Shown: positions 52,354 to 60,526, counted from the stretch's first letter. The stretch: DNA of 64,000 bases from Bacillota bacterium (GCA_023444095.1 JAEZRP010000022.1:310001-374000); one strand, 5' to 3'. Notes: generated from the sequence alone by a model not told the origin. A program made the numbers and translations.

Positions 52354-52628
52354 GAAAACGCCCCCTTCTTTCGATCGCCCACCACATGCTTTAAAAGCAT
52401 GTCGTATGTTTCCGTCACCTTGCCGTTGCAGCCCTGCTGCCTGAGCCCGTCGAGCACCCCGAACATGGCCTCGAGCAGCACCACGTTCGTGCGCGCCACG
52501 GACTGGTACGCGTCCCGCATCCCGCAGAACTCCTTGTTGAGCCGGTTCACCTGCTTGATGACCTTGACGACGGCCGCGAGGATCGTCAGAATCCCCACCG
52601 CGAACGAGATCCACTCGAGCGCGCTCAC
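52350..52628 (-). CDS. phage lysis-cassette protein, one TM plus coiled coil
   Basis: 92 aa, GTG start at 52628 overlapping the endolysin stop. One N-terminal membrane helix (LEWISFAVGILTILAAVVKVI) followed by a helical, probably coiled-coil tail. This resembles XhlA-type or other holin-associated proteins by layout only. Sits between endolysin and holin, so a role in lysis timing is likely. Confidence 0.72.
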   Translation of the reverse strand: MSALEWISFAVGILTILAAVVKVIKQVNRLNKEFCGMRDAYQSVARTNVVLLEAMFGVLDGLRQQGCNGKVTETYDMLLKHVVGDRKKGAFS

Positions 52629-53380
52629 GTGCCCGCCCCCTTCCCTTCCAGAAGCGCGCCCCAGGTCTGCGGCCCGACGATGCCGTCCACCAGGAGGTTC
52701 TTCGCCTTCTGAAACCTGCGCACCCAGGCGTGCGTCTCGGAGCCGAAGTCGCCGTCCACGCCCCAGTCCGGCAGCGCGTCTTTGTTCCAGGCGGCGAGGA
52801 GCGCCTGCATCCGTTCGACGGCCTCGCCCCGCATGCCGCGCCTGAGAAGCGGCGTCTGCGCGGCCTTCGCCCCGCTCTGGGAGAGAATCGCCGCGGGGAG
52901 CCTGCCCCACTTCGTCCAGCCGCGCCCGGCGACCGCCGTCTCCACCACGCCGGAATCGAACCCGCGCGCCTCTACAGCCCGGCCACGGCCCTTGTAGACG
53001 CCGATGTGCCCGCTCTTCCACAGCACGAGCCCCGGCACCTCGGGCAGCGCCCCGATCGGCCCCACCTCTTCGCACAGCGCGATCATGCCGTTCGCGCTCA
53101 CGTCCGGACAGCCGTTCGATTGGTACCGGTTCGGCCCGGTCCCGCCGTCCGTCCAGAAAAATCCCTTGATGAGCCCCACGCAGTCGCACACCATGCGCTT
53201 TTCCGCGATGTGCTTCCGGTAGGTCGCCATCCGCGCGGCCGTGTAATGCGAAGGGTACTGCTTCGCCTTGCTCGTCAGCCGGCTCTGCGTGGCTTCGTAC
53301 CAGCACGTGCCGTACCAGTAACGCGCGCCCGCGCGAAGCGCCTCTTCCGCGAACGCGACGAGCTGTTCATTTGTCAGCAT
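52625..53380 (-). CDS. phage endolysin, NlpC/P60 plus peptidoglycan-binding domain
   Basis: 251 aa. N-terminal NlpC/P60-type cysteine peptidase: nucleophile Cys in VCDCVGLIKGFFW (C67) and His in WKSGHIGVYKG (H125). C-terminal PG_binding_1 domain from about 184 (RRGMRGEAVERMQALL, then GVDGDFGSETHAWVRRFQ). No signal peptide, consistent with holin-dependent release. Start ATG at 53380 follows GGGAGGCGGT. Confidence 0.9.
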   Translation of the reverse strand: MLTNEQLVAFAEEALRAGARYWYGTCWYEATQSRLTSKAKQYPSHYTAARMATYRKHIAEKRMVCDCVGLIKGFFWTDGGTGPNRYQSNGCPDVSANGMIALCEEVGPIGALPEVPGLVLWKSGHIGVYKGRGRAVEARGFDSGVVETAVAGRGWTKWGRLPAAILSQSGAKAAQTPLLRRGMRGEAVERMQALLAAWNKDALPDWGVDGDFGSETHAWVRRFQKAKNLLVDGIVGPQTWGALLEGKGAGT

Positions 53381-53411
53381 TCATACCGCCTCCCTTTGAG
53401 GCGAGAATAAC

Positions 53412-53440
53412 AAAAAGGGGCGGACCTTGTAAGTCCGCCC
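53412..53440 (-). terminator. hairpin upstream of the endolysin gene
   Basis: Eight-base-pair stem GGGCGGAC (53418-53425) and GTCCGCCC (53433-53440), loop of 7. On the minus strand it runs into TTTTT. A near-identical hairpin lies at 56214-56238 ahead of the baseplate gene. Confidence 0.65.
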
Positions 53441-53512
53441 GGAGAAAATCATATCTCATCCGGCGCCCCGCGCGCCTTGTTTTGCCGCCGATCACAGAGA
53501 AGATCAGCGTGG

Positions 53513-53537
53513 ATTTTGTTCGATCTCGGAACAAAAT
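53513..53537. repeat. perfect 9-bp inverted repeat
   Basis: ATTTTGTTC (53513-53521), 7-nt centre, GAACAAAAT (53529-53537). It lies in the 270-bp gap between the endolysin and the opposite-strand repeat gene. Could be a phage regulator site; no adjacent U-run, so not an obvious terminator. Confidence 0.6.
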
Positions 53538-53651
53538 TTCAAATCATGTCATATCATGTACGGGACGCAACCGGATATGTTCATGGCCTCTTGAATCCCC
53601 CTGCCCTACATACCCAGCGCTGCCAAGGCGCCGGGTATAGGGGGTGAAATT

Positions 53652-53954
53652 TTGAGCGGAATGTACGAACGCCAGCCGAACGACTGGCGCTGCGGCCAGA
53701 AAAACGACTGGTGGATGTGCGATCACGACCATCACAAGGATGACTGGCGGTGCGATCACGACCATCACAAGGATGACTGTCGGTGCGGCCAGAAAAAGGA
53801 CTGGTGGAACGATTGCTGGCGCAGCAGCTGGTGGATCTGCGACCACGACCATCACAAGGATGACTGTCGCCACGACCACTGCCGGAACCAGGCATGGTGC
53901 TGGTGCTGGTGGTGCTGCTGCTGGTGCTGTCAGCCCTGCCACTGGCAAAGTTAA
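53652..53954 (+). CDS. Cys/His/Asp/Trp-rich repeat protein on the opposite strand
   Basis: 100 aa from a TTG start preceded by GGGGGTGA. Composition is extreme: repeated CDHDHHKDD blocks (four, near residues 24-78), CGQK and DWW units, and a tail of alternating Cys and Trp (AWCWCWWCCCWCCQP). The His/Asp/Cys blocks could bind zinc, nickel or copper. No signal peptide. It is the only plus-strand gene within the phage late region. Spore-coat-like or metal-binding peptides have similar composition, but I recognise no family. The repeats at DNA level could also give a chance open frame, though the ribosome site argues against that. Confidence 0.5.
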   Translation: MSGMYERQPNDWRCGQKNDWWMCDHDHHKDDWRCDHDHHKDDCRCGQKKDWWNDCWRSSWWICDHDHHKDDCRHDHCRNQAWCWCWWCCCWCCQPCHWQS

Positions 53955-53992
53955 TCATTACTCCTGCCGCTCGCCTGACAAGCGGGCGGTTC

Positions 53993-54217
53993 GTTTGCGC
54001 GTTACGCACCGTCCACCACCCTGCACGCCGCGGTCACATCGGGCGGGGCGTTTGCGCGTTACGCACCGTCCACTACCCCGCACGCCGCGGTCACGTCGGG
54101 CGGGGCGTTTGCGCGTTACGCTCCGTCCACCACCCTGCACGCCGCGGTCACGCCGGGGGCGTTTGCGCGTTACGCCCCGTCCACCACCCTGCACGCCGCG
54201 GTCACTTCGGGCGGGGC
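53993..54217. repeat. four tandem 54-57-bp repeats spanning the tail gene stop codon
   Basis: Units begin GTTTGCGCGTTACG at 53993, 54050, 54107 and 54161 (periods 57, 57, 54). Unit 4 contains the last codons and stop of the tail gene (54170-54172); the other three repeat that 3' end downstream, each with its own copy of the last 12 codons and stop. A few substitutions separate the units. Confidence 0.88.
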
Positions 54218-55144
54218 GTCGCCGGAGACGAGGACGCGGGTGCAGGGGTAGTAGCTCGGAAGCGCCGCCCCGATGTCGGTCTCCACAGGCGATGCGAGCA
54301 CGTATTGGGACGCGCCGACGATGGACGCCGTCACATGCGCGTCGATCGCCGGATCGACCCGCCGCCTGTGAATCAGGCGCCCGCCAGCCGTCTCCACGCT
54401 GTCCCGCGCGAGCCACCCGCCCGCGCCGTCCGGAACGGCGCGGAGGACGGGGATCGCCACATCGGCGTGCCGCGCGCCCGCCTGATCCCGCGCCCGCACG
54501 CCGCCCGCCGACGAGATGACCGGGGAGGGGTAGTCAGGGGAAGGGCTGGTGGGGACGAAGGCGGACCATGCCTTGTCTGGCTCGAGATTCAGACAAATGA
54601 ATGGCTTTACATTCCCCGTGCCGAACTCTGACTGCCATGCAGAATACGACATGCTTGCTTCATTGGCGCCATTCATGATGGAAATCGACAGATAATAAAC
54701 GGTCGACCCAGTAGAAAAGGCCGATCCGTTGTTTACAAATCCGACGGACGATATGAAACTCCCACTCACGCCGTAGGTACGAACAACAAACGCATAGATG
54801 CCCGAAGAGTAAGTTGTGAAATAATACGCCGTGGAGGGTGCGACGCGGATCAGCCTTTTGATTCTCAACCGCTGAGCATATGGCTCCTTGATGCCAAATG
54901 CGTTGTAATGTCCGGTTTCCCACTCGTCAAAATACGTGGGACATATGTTCTTCCCCTGTGTTGTCTCAGCCTGTTCTGACCTCCCCTGCGCTAGAAGCTG
55001 TACCCCGCCGCTGTAGGTGCGCTCGAAGGTCATGTCCGGGCCGGTCTGCTCCTGCACCCTCCAGCCCATAATCTTATTAACACCTCGGTACAAGTTGACA
55101 GGCCTCGCGTCGCCCCTGTAAATCGGCTGCCCGTTGATCCGCAT
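54170..55144 (-). CDS. phage minor structural/tail protein
   Basis: 324 aa. Opens MRINGQPIYRGDARPVNLYRG; the middle region (KNICPTYFDEWETGHYNAFG, then TAYYFTTYSSGIYAFVVRTY) looks like a receptor-binding or carbohydrate-module beta fold, followed by FVPTSPSPDYPSPVISSAGG, a phrase frequent in Bacillota phage tail proteins. Start ATG at 55144 follows GGGGGTGAGG. The middle part is visibly less GC-rich than both ends, suggesting module exchange. The stop lies in a tandem repeat array. Confidence 0.72.
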   Translation of the reverse strand: MRINGQPIYRGDARPVNLYRGVNKIMGWRVQEQTGPDMTFERTYSGGVQLLAQGRSEQAETTQGKNICPTYFDEWETGHYNAFGIKEPYAQRLRIKRLIRVAPSTAYYFTTYSSGIYAFVVRTYGVSGSFISSVGFVNNGSAFSTGSTVYYLSISIMNGANEASMSYSAWQSEFGTGNVKPFICLNLEPDKAWSAFVPTSPSPDYPSPVISSAGGVRARDQAGARHADVAIPVLRAVPDGAGGWLARDSVETAGGRLIHRRRVDPAIDAHVTASIVGASQYVLASPVETDIGAALPSYYPCTRVLVSGDAPPEVTAACRVVDGA

Positions 55145-55156
55145 GTCCCTCACCCC

Positions 55157-56182
55157 CTAGTCCGGCGTCACGATGTAATAGGTGTCGTCGTCCAGCGTCC
55201 CGGACGCCTGGGCAGCGTCGTACTGCGTCTGCGTCATGCCGATCAGCCGCTTGCCGTTGATCCGCTCGCTGTCCGTGGCCGCGCCCGCGGTATTGGCGTG
55301 CCCGGCGTTGGCCACGTAGGAGACGCCGAGCTTCGCCCAATGCGTGAGCTGTGTCGGATCGTCGGTCATGAGGATGTAGCTGTCAACTACGACCCCGCCC
55401 GTCACGATGAGCGCCGTATCGCCGCGCTGGGCGGTCAGGGCGAGCATCGCGGCCGCGTCCGGCACCGGGAACACGTCGTTGATGGAGATCGGCGGGATCT
55501 GGCCGGGCGTCAACTTTCCGTCCGGGCCGAGCGTCGCGACCTGGCTGCCCAGCATGGCGATGAGGTCGGAAAGCGCCTGCGCGGCCTGCGCGGCGCTCGC
55601 GCCCGCGGACTCTTCGCTGTCCCCCGCTCCCGCGGCGGCCTCTTCCGCATCCCCGCGGGCGAGCACTGTCGCCTCCCTGTCCGCCACGACGGCCTGCGCG
55701 TCGTCCGCGATTTGCCCGGAAAGCGCCTGCGCCTCGGCCACCATTTCCCCGACGCGGTCTTCCTGCGCGGCCATGTCCTCGCGGTGGTCGGCGATGTCGC
55801 CGAGAAGCTGCTCGAAGATGGTGGGCTCCGGCGGCGTGACGGTGCTCTCCACGTCCGGGCGGGATACGACCATGACTTTGAACTTGAATGTAGACCAGCG
55901 CTTGTCGTCGGCCAGCACCTCGAGAAACGCGTCGATGTCTGCGCCGCCGTACTGCGTGATGCTTTCCGTGACCGGAAAGACGTACAGCCCTTCCGACCGA
56001 ACAAGGCCGACGATGTCGCCGGCGGTCCTGTCCGAGCGCTCCCACTGAAGCGTCACCAGCTGCGCTTCGGAAAGCGTCGGGAGCCCGCGAAACGCGATTT
56101 GCTCGACATTTTGATCGTCCTCGACGCCCAGCATTACGGGATCCCCGTAATTGACCTTCCTTCCTACCACAGAGACAATCAT
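55157..56182 (-). CDS. phage upper-baseplate-like (BppU-type) protein
   Basis: 341 aa. The N-terminal 110 residues (VNYGDPVMLGVEDDQNVEQI, then GLVRSEGLYVFPVTESITQY) fit the BppU N-terminal fold of Gram-positive phages. A helical, Ala/Glu-rich stalk follows (about 125-215), then ISINDVFPVPDAAAMLALTA and a C-terminal YYIVTPD, as in tail-fibre connectors. Start at 56182 follows GAGGTGA; a longer frame to 56212 overlaps an upstream hairpin. Confidence 0.75.
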   Translation of the reverse strand: MIVSVVGRKVNYGDPVMLGVEDDQNVEQIAFRGLPTLSEAQLVTLQWERSDRTAGDIVGLVRSEGLYVFPVTESITQYGGADIDAFLEVLADDKRWSTFKFKVMVVSRPDVESTVTPPEPTIFEQLLGDIADHREDMAAQEDRVGEMVAEAQALSGQIADDAQAVVADREATVLARGDAEEAAAGAGDSEESAGASAAQAAQALSDLIAMLGSQVATLGPDGKLTPGQIPPISINDVFPVPDAAAMLALTAQRGDTALIVTGGVVVDSYILMTDDPTQLTHWAKLGVSYVANAGHANTAGAATDSERINGKRLIGMTQTQYDAAQASGTLDDDTYYIVTPD

Positions 56183-56213
56183 CTTTTTCACCTCGCGCCC
56201 AATATACGACAAG

Positions 56214-56238
56214 GGGGCGGACTCTGTAAGTCCGCCCC
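56214..56238 (-). repeat. hairpin upstream of the baseplate gene, twin of 53418-53440
   Basis: Nine-base-pair stem GGGGCGGAC (56214-56222) and GTCCGCCCC (56230-56238), loop TCTGTAA against CTTGTAA in the twin. It lacks a good U-run. The stretch 56239-56417 holds nothing else that I recognise. Confidence 0.65.
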
Positions 56239-56417
56239 GACGTCGGGAACGTTGGCGCGCCGTCCGAAAATGGCTGGTCTGCCGGATGCGAACCGAGTCG
56301 CGACCACGCCCGATCGGATCGCCTTTTCGCTCAGTGCAGATAGGCCGATTTGCTTATTCATGGCTCCATTATACCCTTTTTCCCGTTCCCTCGCTACTTT
56401 TTCTGTGCGGTATTGCC

Positions 56418-56687
56418 CTAGTTGATTAATATACGATGAGTAAACTTATATATGCATCCCTTATCCTTCCGAACATATCTTTCCATTTTACTCCTCAGCC
56501 TATAAAGGGATTCGTTTTCAATTTCTTTGCTAATACTTAACACCATTATGAGTCGATGTTCTCGATAGTATTGATTTTGCTTGCTGTAGACTATATCTCT
56601 CACTTTATCGTATAGTTTCGCAATGTTCCCAGATGTGTCTTTGCTCAGACATCTTTGTATGAAATCAAAACCCCACCGATTAATCAT
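56418..56687 (-). CDS. 89-aa open frame, in-frame continuation of the HD gene
   Basis: AT-rich, starting MINRWGFDFIQRCLSKDTSG. The codon pattern looks protein-coding. It is in the same frame as the HD-domain gene, whose TAA (56727-56729) is followed by 13 sense codons and then this ATG. No ribosome site precedes the ATG. It is best read as the former C-terminus of the HD protein cut off by a nonsense codon, or as a readthrough extension; an independent small gene is less likely. No family recognised. Confidence 0.5.
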   Translation of the reverse strand: MINRWGFDFIQRCLSKDTSGNIAKLYDKVRDIVYSKQNQYYREHRLIMVLSISKEIENESLYRLRSKMERYVRKDKGCIYKFTHRILIN

Positions 56688-56726
56688 TCGATCTGTACGC
56701 GATGTATAAGAGAACTCATCGTTTAC

Positions 56727-58814
56727 TTATTTGAATCGTATTGCCTTATATACTCTATCCAAGTAGCCGTAGTTTGTTAATGACTCGGTTATTTTTAGTA
56801 TCTCAATAGAAAATTTATCTTGTGTTATGTCTATTTTCGGCGAACATCTAAATCCACATTTCCCCAAACATTCTATCACGTATTTTGAAAAATTATGGAA
56901 TTGGCCGTCTCCTTTTATTCGTACATCTACATTTGTTAGTAATATTTCTCGCGCATAACACATCAAATTTTGATATATCATTAACATAATCATTCCAATT
57001 GGGAAATCTAGATTATCAGCCATCGAGTTGATTTCTTTAAAAAAGGTGTCCTCCAATGCGCGCGAAACATCTCCCCTTAATTTGAATTCAGTATTCTCAT
57101 TGTCATCTATACCTTTCTGCGCTCTGGTTGAACCATCGATTTCATCATCATTCAATCTCTTTATAACGCGCTTGACATCGGAAAGCATTTGGCCTTTTTG
57201 GTCCTCGCTTAACCGTAAAACTAAATTAGATATTCGTGCGTCATCTATTACTTTTTCTAGTTCTTTCTCAGCAAGTTCGTAGCTCATCTTCTGCTTATCT
57301 TGCGCAGCAAGTGAATTCTGATAATATATTTGCTCGTCAGAATATATAACAATTTGCATGGAAGATATTCCCGCATCAAATAACGCCAAAGGAAGACTAC
57401 TAGTATTACTGTCTAATATAACACGCTCATCCTTTTTACCTGCTGTTCCTATCGCCGTAATCTCCATCTTCGATGGCTTATTTATCTGTATATGACACAT
57501 CAAAATCGCGTTGCGATCAATGGCGCCTTTATTTACCAGCATATCCTTTAACAATTCTTCAGTAGTTTTAGTCAATTCTTTATGCTCACTAATATAATGC
57601 GCAGGATATCTGTATATCGGTGATAGGGAATGAATCATGACCTTGTTGCTAGTAAAGCAGCTTATCGATCCATCTATAATGCTATTCAAAGTGATGCCCG
57701 ATTTTACAATCGGTTCTCCCTTTTTGCATTCATTATCCATGTAATTCTTGAGCAATTCTACCATATCAGAATCTCTATAGTTTGTATGAGCATTGTGAAT
57801 CCACTCAATATTGCTAAATTGTTTATCTTCCTTTTTCTTTTCAAGATATTTTGCAATTGCAAATATCATAATTTGCTCATGCATGACAGTTGAATCGTTT
57901 TGGTGTACTCGTCTCGTCAACATATACCTTTGGAATAACAAATTTGAAATTTCCATAATGTATTTTGTATTTACGATAACTTTGAACGTAAATTGTTTCT
58001 GGCCAGTTTCATCAACTTTTCCAGTTTCAAAAGCGCAATAATTAAGAGACATCGCGTATCTCGGCAAGTCAATTACACTATTTATACCACATCTGTTAAA
58101 ATCTCTATTTATATAATCTATTCTGTCGGCATCAAAATCTCCGCTTATGATTGCCCTAAACATTTCTAAGTAAGAAGGTATGTTATCTCCGTTTTTGTAC
58201 CCATCAATCAAATATGCAATCCATTCTTTTTGCACAGATGCTTCATTGAAAATCTTAGTAAGTTGCTTATCAAGCAGAATTTGAAATACTGAGTACTTTT
58301 CATGGCCATATTTATCAAACGGATTATACTTCGTAAATTCGCAATATGGTGAGACACCTCGAAGAGACTCTCCGATATCATCGATATTACATTCGAAGAG
58401 TTTTGGATATTTGTGCGATACTTCTTCAAATAAATGTGACATCGGTGCATGTCCAATATCGTGTAACAAAGCAGCTATTCGAACGTGGGTAAGAATATTT
58501 CCAAAAAGACTCCCGGACAATCTGCCTTCCTCAACTTGCATATCGAATAATTTAAGAGCTTCTACCGTTTCATCGTCATATACAACCATATTCCGCGTCA
58601 AATAATCAGCTACATACAAACAACCAAGCGAGTGCTCAAAACGAGTATGTTGAGCTCCGGCATGGCCGATATAGGCTAGGCTCATCTGTTTTATATGCTT
58701 TAATCGCTGAAATACTTGCGAGTTTATTAGACGATACTCACAATTAGTTAGCTGTATGTCACCCCAAATGGAGTCATAAACGGCCCTAGAGCCGAACTTT
58801 TGCATGTTGTTCAT
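56727..58814 (-). CDS. HD-domain phosphohydrolase (SAMHD1/dNTPase-like)
   Basis: 695 aa, AT-rich. Metal-binding HD motifs: HTRFEHSLG (H61), AALLHDIGHAPMSHLFE (H118, D119) and DFDADRIDYINRDF, the hallmark of the COG1078/SAMHD1-type family of dNTP triphosphohydrolases. The C-terminal about 300 residues are unassigned. Phage-borne or phage-located dNTPases can act in antiphage defence by depleting dNTPs, which is plausible here but not shown. It sits between prophage structural genes as cargo and has its own promoter. Confidence 0.85.
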   Translation of the reverse strand: MNNMQKFGSRAVYDSIWGDIQLTNCEYRLINSQVFQRLKHIKQMSLAYIGHAGAQHTRFEHSLGCLYVADYLTRNMVVYDDETVEALKLFDMQVEEGRLSGSLFGNILTHVRIAALLHDIGHAPMSHLFEEVSHKYPKLFECNIDDIGESLRGVSPYCEFTKYNPFDKYGHEKYSVFQILLDKQLTKIFNEASVQKEWIAYLIDGYKNGDNIPSYLEMFRAIISGDFDADRIDYINRDFNRCGINSVIDLPRYAMSLNYCAFETGKVDETGQKQFTFKVIVNTKYIMEISNLLFQRYMLTRRVHQNDSTVMHEQIMIFAIAKYLEKKKEDKQFSNIEWIHNAHTNYRDSDMVELLKNYMDNECKKGEPIVKSGITLNSIIDGSISCFTSNKVMIHSLSPIYRYPAHYISEHKELTKTTEELLKDMLVNKGAIDRNAILMCHIQINKPSKMEITAIGTAGKKDERVILDSNTSSLPLALFDAGISSMQIVIYSDEQIYYQNSLAAQDKQKMSYELAEKELEKVIDDARISNLVLRLSEDQKGQMLSDVKRVIKRLNDDEIDGSTRAQKGIDDNENTEFKLRGDVSRALEDTFFKEINSMADNLDFPIGMIMLMIYQNLMCYAREILLTNVDVRIKGDGQFHNFSKYVIECLGKCGFRCSPKIDITQDKFSIEILKITESLTNYGYLDRVYKAIRFK

Positions 58815-58846
58815 TCTTCAACTCTTCTTTCTCGAAACATGCGGCG

Positions 58847-58875
58847 ATTATAGCACAATTGCCGCATTAATGCAA
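58847..58875 (-). promoter_or_regulatory. promoter of the HD gene
   Basis: Minus strand TTGCAT (58870-58875), 17-bp spacer, TATAAT (58847-58852). The -10 is flanked by GCCGCA/TGCGGC (58840-58866), and GCATTAATGC (58864-58873) forms a palindrome over the -35. Own promoter supports independent, possibly repressible, expression from the prophage. Confidence 0.68.
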
Positions 58876-59113
58876 TTACACGACAAAAATAATCCAATAT
58901 TGATGTGGCATTTGCTTACATATAAAAGTACGGCGCACCATCAACGCCGTATACTGCTATACGATCGTTTTCTGATCTTTTTGGGGGTCGATTATGACGC
59001 CTTTTTTGCCTTGGGCAACGCCGCGCAATTACGAATTCCGAGCGATTTCAAAATGAAAGAGTTGCCGTGTCGCTGCGATATGCTCTTTGGAGCCATAGGC
59101 CTGTCAGCCGGAA
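58876..59113. other. intergenic region with one hairpin
   Basis: About 240 bp without a supported gene. It contains TACGGCG (58929-58935) and CGCCGTA (58945-58951), a 7-bp stem that on the minus strand runs into CTTTTATAT and could be a weak terminator for the remnant genes to the right. Confidence 0.4.
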
Positions 59114-59322
59114 TCAGATTTGCCATGTGAAACGCATATTCAGTGCCTGTTTGGTTAGGCATCGGTACCGCGTTTTTCGGAATCGGAACATCCCTTTGGC
59201 GACGGCGAAGACGTGCTCGACTTTTGCACGGACGTAGACTCTACGCACTCCCGGCGCTTGCGCTTTTCTTGCGACCACAACGAACGATTTTTGATCTGTG
59301 ACGGACGGCGATTGATGTTGTC
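59114..59322 (-). pseudogene. IS5-family-type transposase remnant, frameshifted
   Basis: Minus strand, first frame: DNINRRPSQIKNRSLWSQEK then RKRRE; after a frameshift near 59242: RVYVRAKVEHVFAVAKGMFR then FRKTRYR and a stop at 59114-59116. The phrase VRAKVEHVFAVxKGMFxFRKTRYRG is the conserved C-terminal DDE-transposase segment of IS5-type elements. The catalytic N-terminal two-thirds is missing. It shows past IS activity inside the prophage. Confidence 0.82.
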
Positions 59323-59397
59323 AGCCTCCGCGCCCGCCGTGAAAAGGGTCGCCATCACCGCTACAATGGCCAGAATCTTCAACGCGCGTCCCTTCAT
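59155..59397 (-). pseudogene. secreted-protein stub fused to transposase remnant
   Basis: 80-aa frame. Residues 1-24 (MKGRALKILAIVAVMATLFT and AGAEA) form a good signal peptide with an A-x-A cleavage site, preceded by GGGAGGG. From residue 26 on it is transposase sequence. So a secreted-protein gene was cut by the IS just after its signal peptide and then the IS decayed. Unlikely to be functional, although a short exported peptide could still be made. Confidence 0.6.
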
Positions 59398-59428
59398 GTC
59401 CCTCCCGTACCCCTTTCTCCCTCCGCCG

Positions 59429-60523
59429 TCAGTCTATCCCCGCGTAAGAAAAGTTGACCGTTTCCATCATGGACTTTATCGCCGCGTCGTCGTCCGGCTC
59501 CGGACCCATATCGTTGAATCCGAAGTGGATGAGCGCCCCATTGACGATGATTGCGTAATGCACCGCACGTACGTCATTGGTGTTCCCGGGAACGGTAGAT
59601 ACGGAATGATCGGGATCGTACTGATATTCCGAAACCGCCGTGATGTAGAGCGCACCATTGATCTCGACATACGTCCAATCGAGGTTCAAGAACGCGTACG
59701 CGCGCATGAGAATATCGCACAGACCCTGATTTTCATAGGAGGCTTGAAACGCGTCCCTCGTCTGAACGCCGAAATACTCCCGATCTTCATCCGTAAACAG
59801 GTCCCAGATATCGTCGCACTCAACCGAGATCAGAAGATCGGTAGACATCCACAGCCCCAACGCGCACAGATCAAAGGATTCATCGTGCGGCACCATCAGA
59901 AGATAGCAGGGAATCTCCATCGCAACCGTGTGGCCGTCCTTCTCGAATGAAACCGGACGCATATCGTCCTTCTCCTCGTAGCCGGGTCCGTCTCCCGTGA
60001 CGACGAGGCCCCCCAGAATATCCTCAAAGGCCGCGCGGTCCGCGTCCTCAAAATCGGATGCGTAAAAGCAGAAGATGAATGAGATCCCCCGGTGTATCGT
60101 CCTGTACTCCACGAGGCGCATCGGCAGAAGACCCATTTCGTCCACTTCCCGCTCGGCGTCCCGGGCATACGCCGCAAAGCGCAGTCCGTCGACGTCGTAA
60201 AAACCGAGAAATTCGCCATGCGAAGCTTCCTCTTTGTATGCCTCGCACAGGGTCCGGCTGTCCATCATATTGAGTTCGTCGCGCCGGTCGATCCCATAAT
60301 CCTGTTTCTTCTCGTCTGAAAACGTCACCCACAAATCCGTATTGATCATAACGAGCTGATAGACCTTGTCGCCCGCCCTCGGGGCCCACTTGATATCGCC
60401 GATCTCATCACCATTCAGCGGTACCTCCGCCCACCCGGCGGGCAGATTGAACACAATAGAAAAGGCGGACTTGCGCTCGCCTTTTTTCGTCTCATCTGTC
60501 ACATCCCTTTCCAAATCAGACAT
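59429..60523 (-). CDS. two-domain protein of unknown function (internal duplication)
   Basis: 364 aa. Two halves look homologous: the segments INTDLWVTFSDEKKQDYGID (about 61-80) and VECDDIWDLFTDEDREYFGV (about 234-253) occupy equal places in each, each followed by a helix, an acidic strand region and a C-terminal helix of the type SFxF...DDAAIKSMM. No signal peptide or membrane segment. Composition is acidic. No family recognised. Its start is 3 nt from the stop of the 904-aa phage-type gene, so it is probably cotranscribed from the phage late operon. Confidence 0.65.
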   Translation of the reverse strand: MSDLERDVTDETKKGERKSAFSIVFNLPAGWAEVPLNGDEIGDIKWAPRAGDKVYQLVMINTDLWVTFSDEKKQDYGIDRRDELNMMDSRTLCEAYKEEASHGEFLGFYDVDGLRFAAYARDAEREVDEMGLLPMRLVEYRTIHRGISFIFCFYASDFEDADRAAFEDILGGLVVTGDGPGYEEKDDMRPVSFEKDGHTVAMEIPCYLLMVPHDESFDLCALGLWMSTDLLISVECDDIWDLFTDEDREYFGVQTRDAFQASYENQGLCDILMRAYAFLNLDWTYVEINGALYITAVSEYQYDPDHSVSTVPGNTNDVRAVHYAIIVNGALIHFGFNDMGPEPDDDAAIKSMMETVNFSYAGID

Positions 60524-60526
60524 TCG

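Noticed and set aside
53652..53954. Repeated DNA units that could be taken for a CRISPR array
   Set aside because: Repeats are coding (CDHDHHKDD), irregularly spaced, without unique spacers or cas genes.
53993..54217. Possible diversity-generating retroelement (template/variable repeat) at the tail gene 3' end
   Set aside because: Units are tandem, nearly identical and short, without adenine-specific variation; no reverse transcriptase gene in the window.
53740..54519. 259-codon plus-strand frame over the repeat gene and tail gene
   Set aside because: Thr/Arg/Pro-rich translation of the opposite-strand tandem repeats; no start signal.
58804..59130. 108-codon plus-strand frame beginning over the HD gene start
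   Set aside because: Its start lies in the HD gene and promoter; no ribosome site and no recognisable domain.
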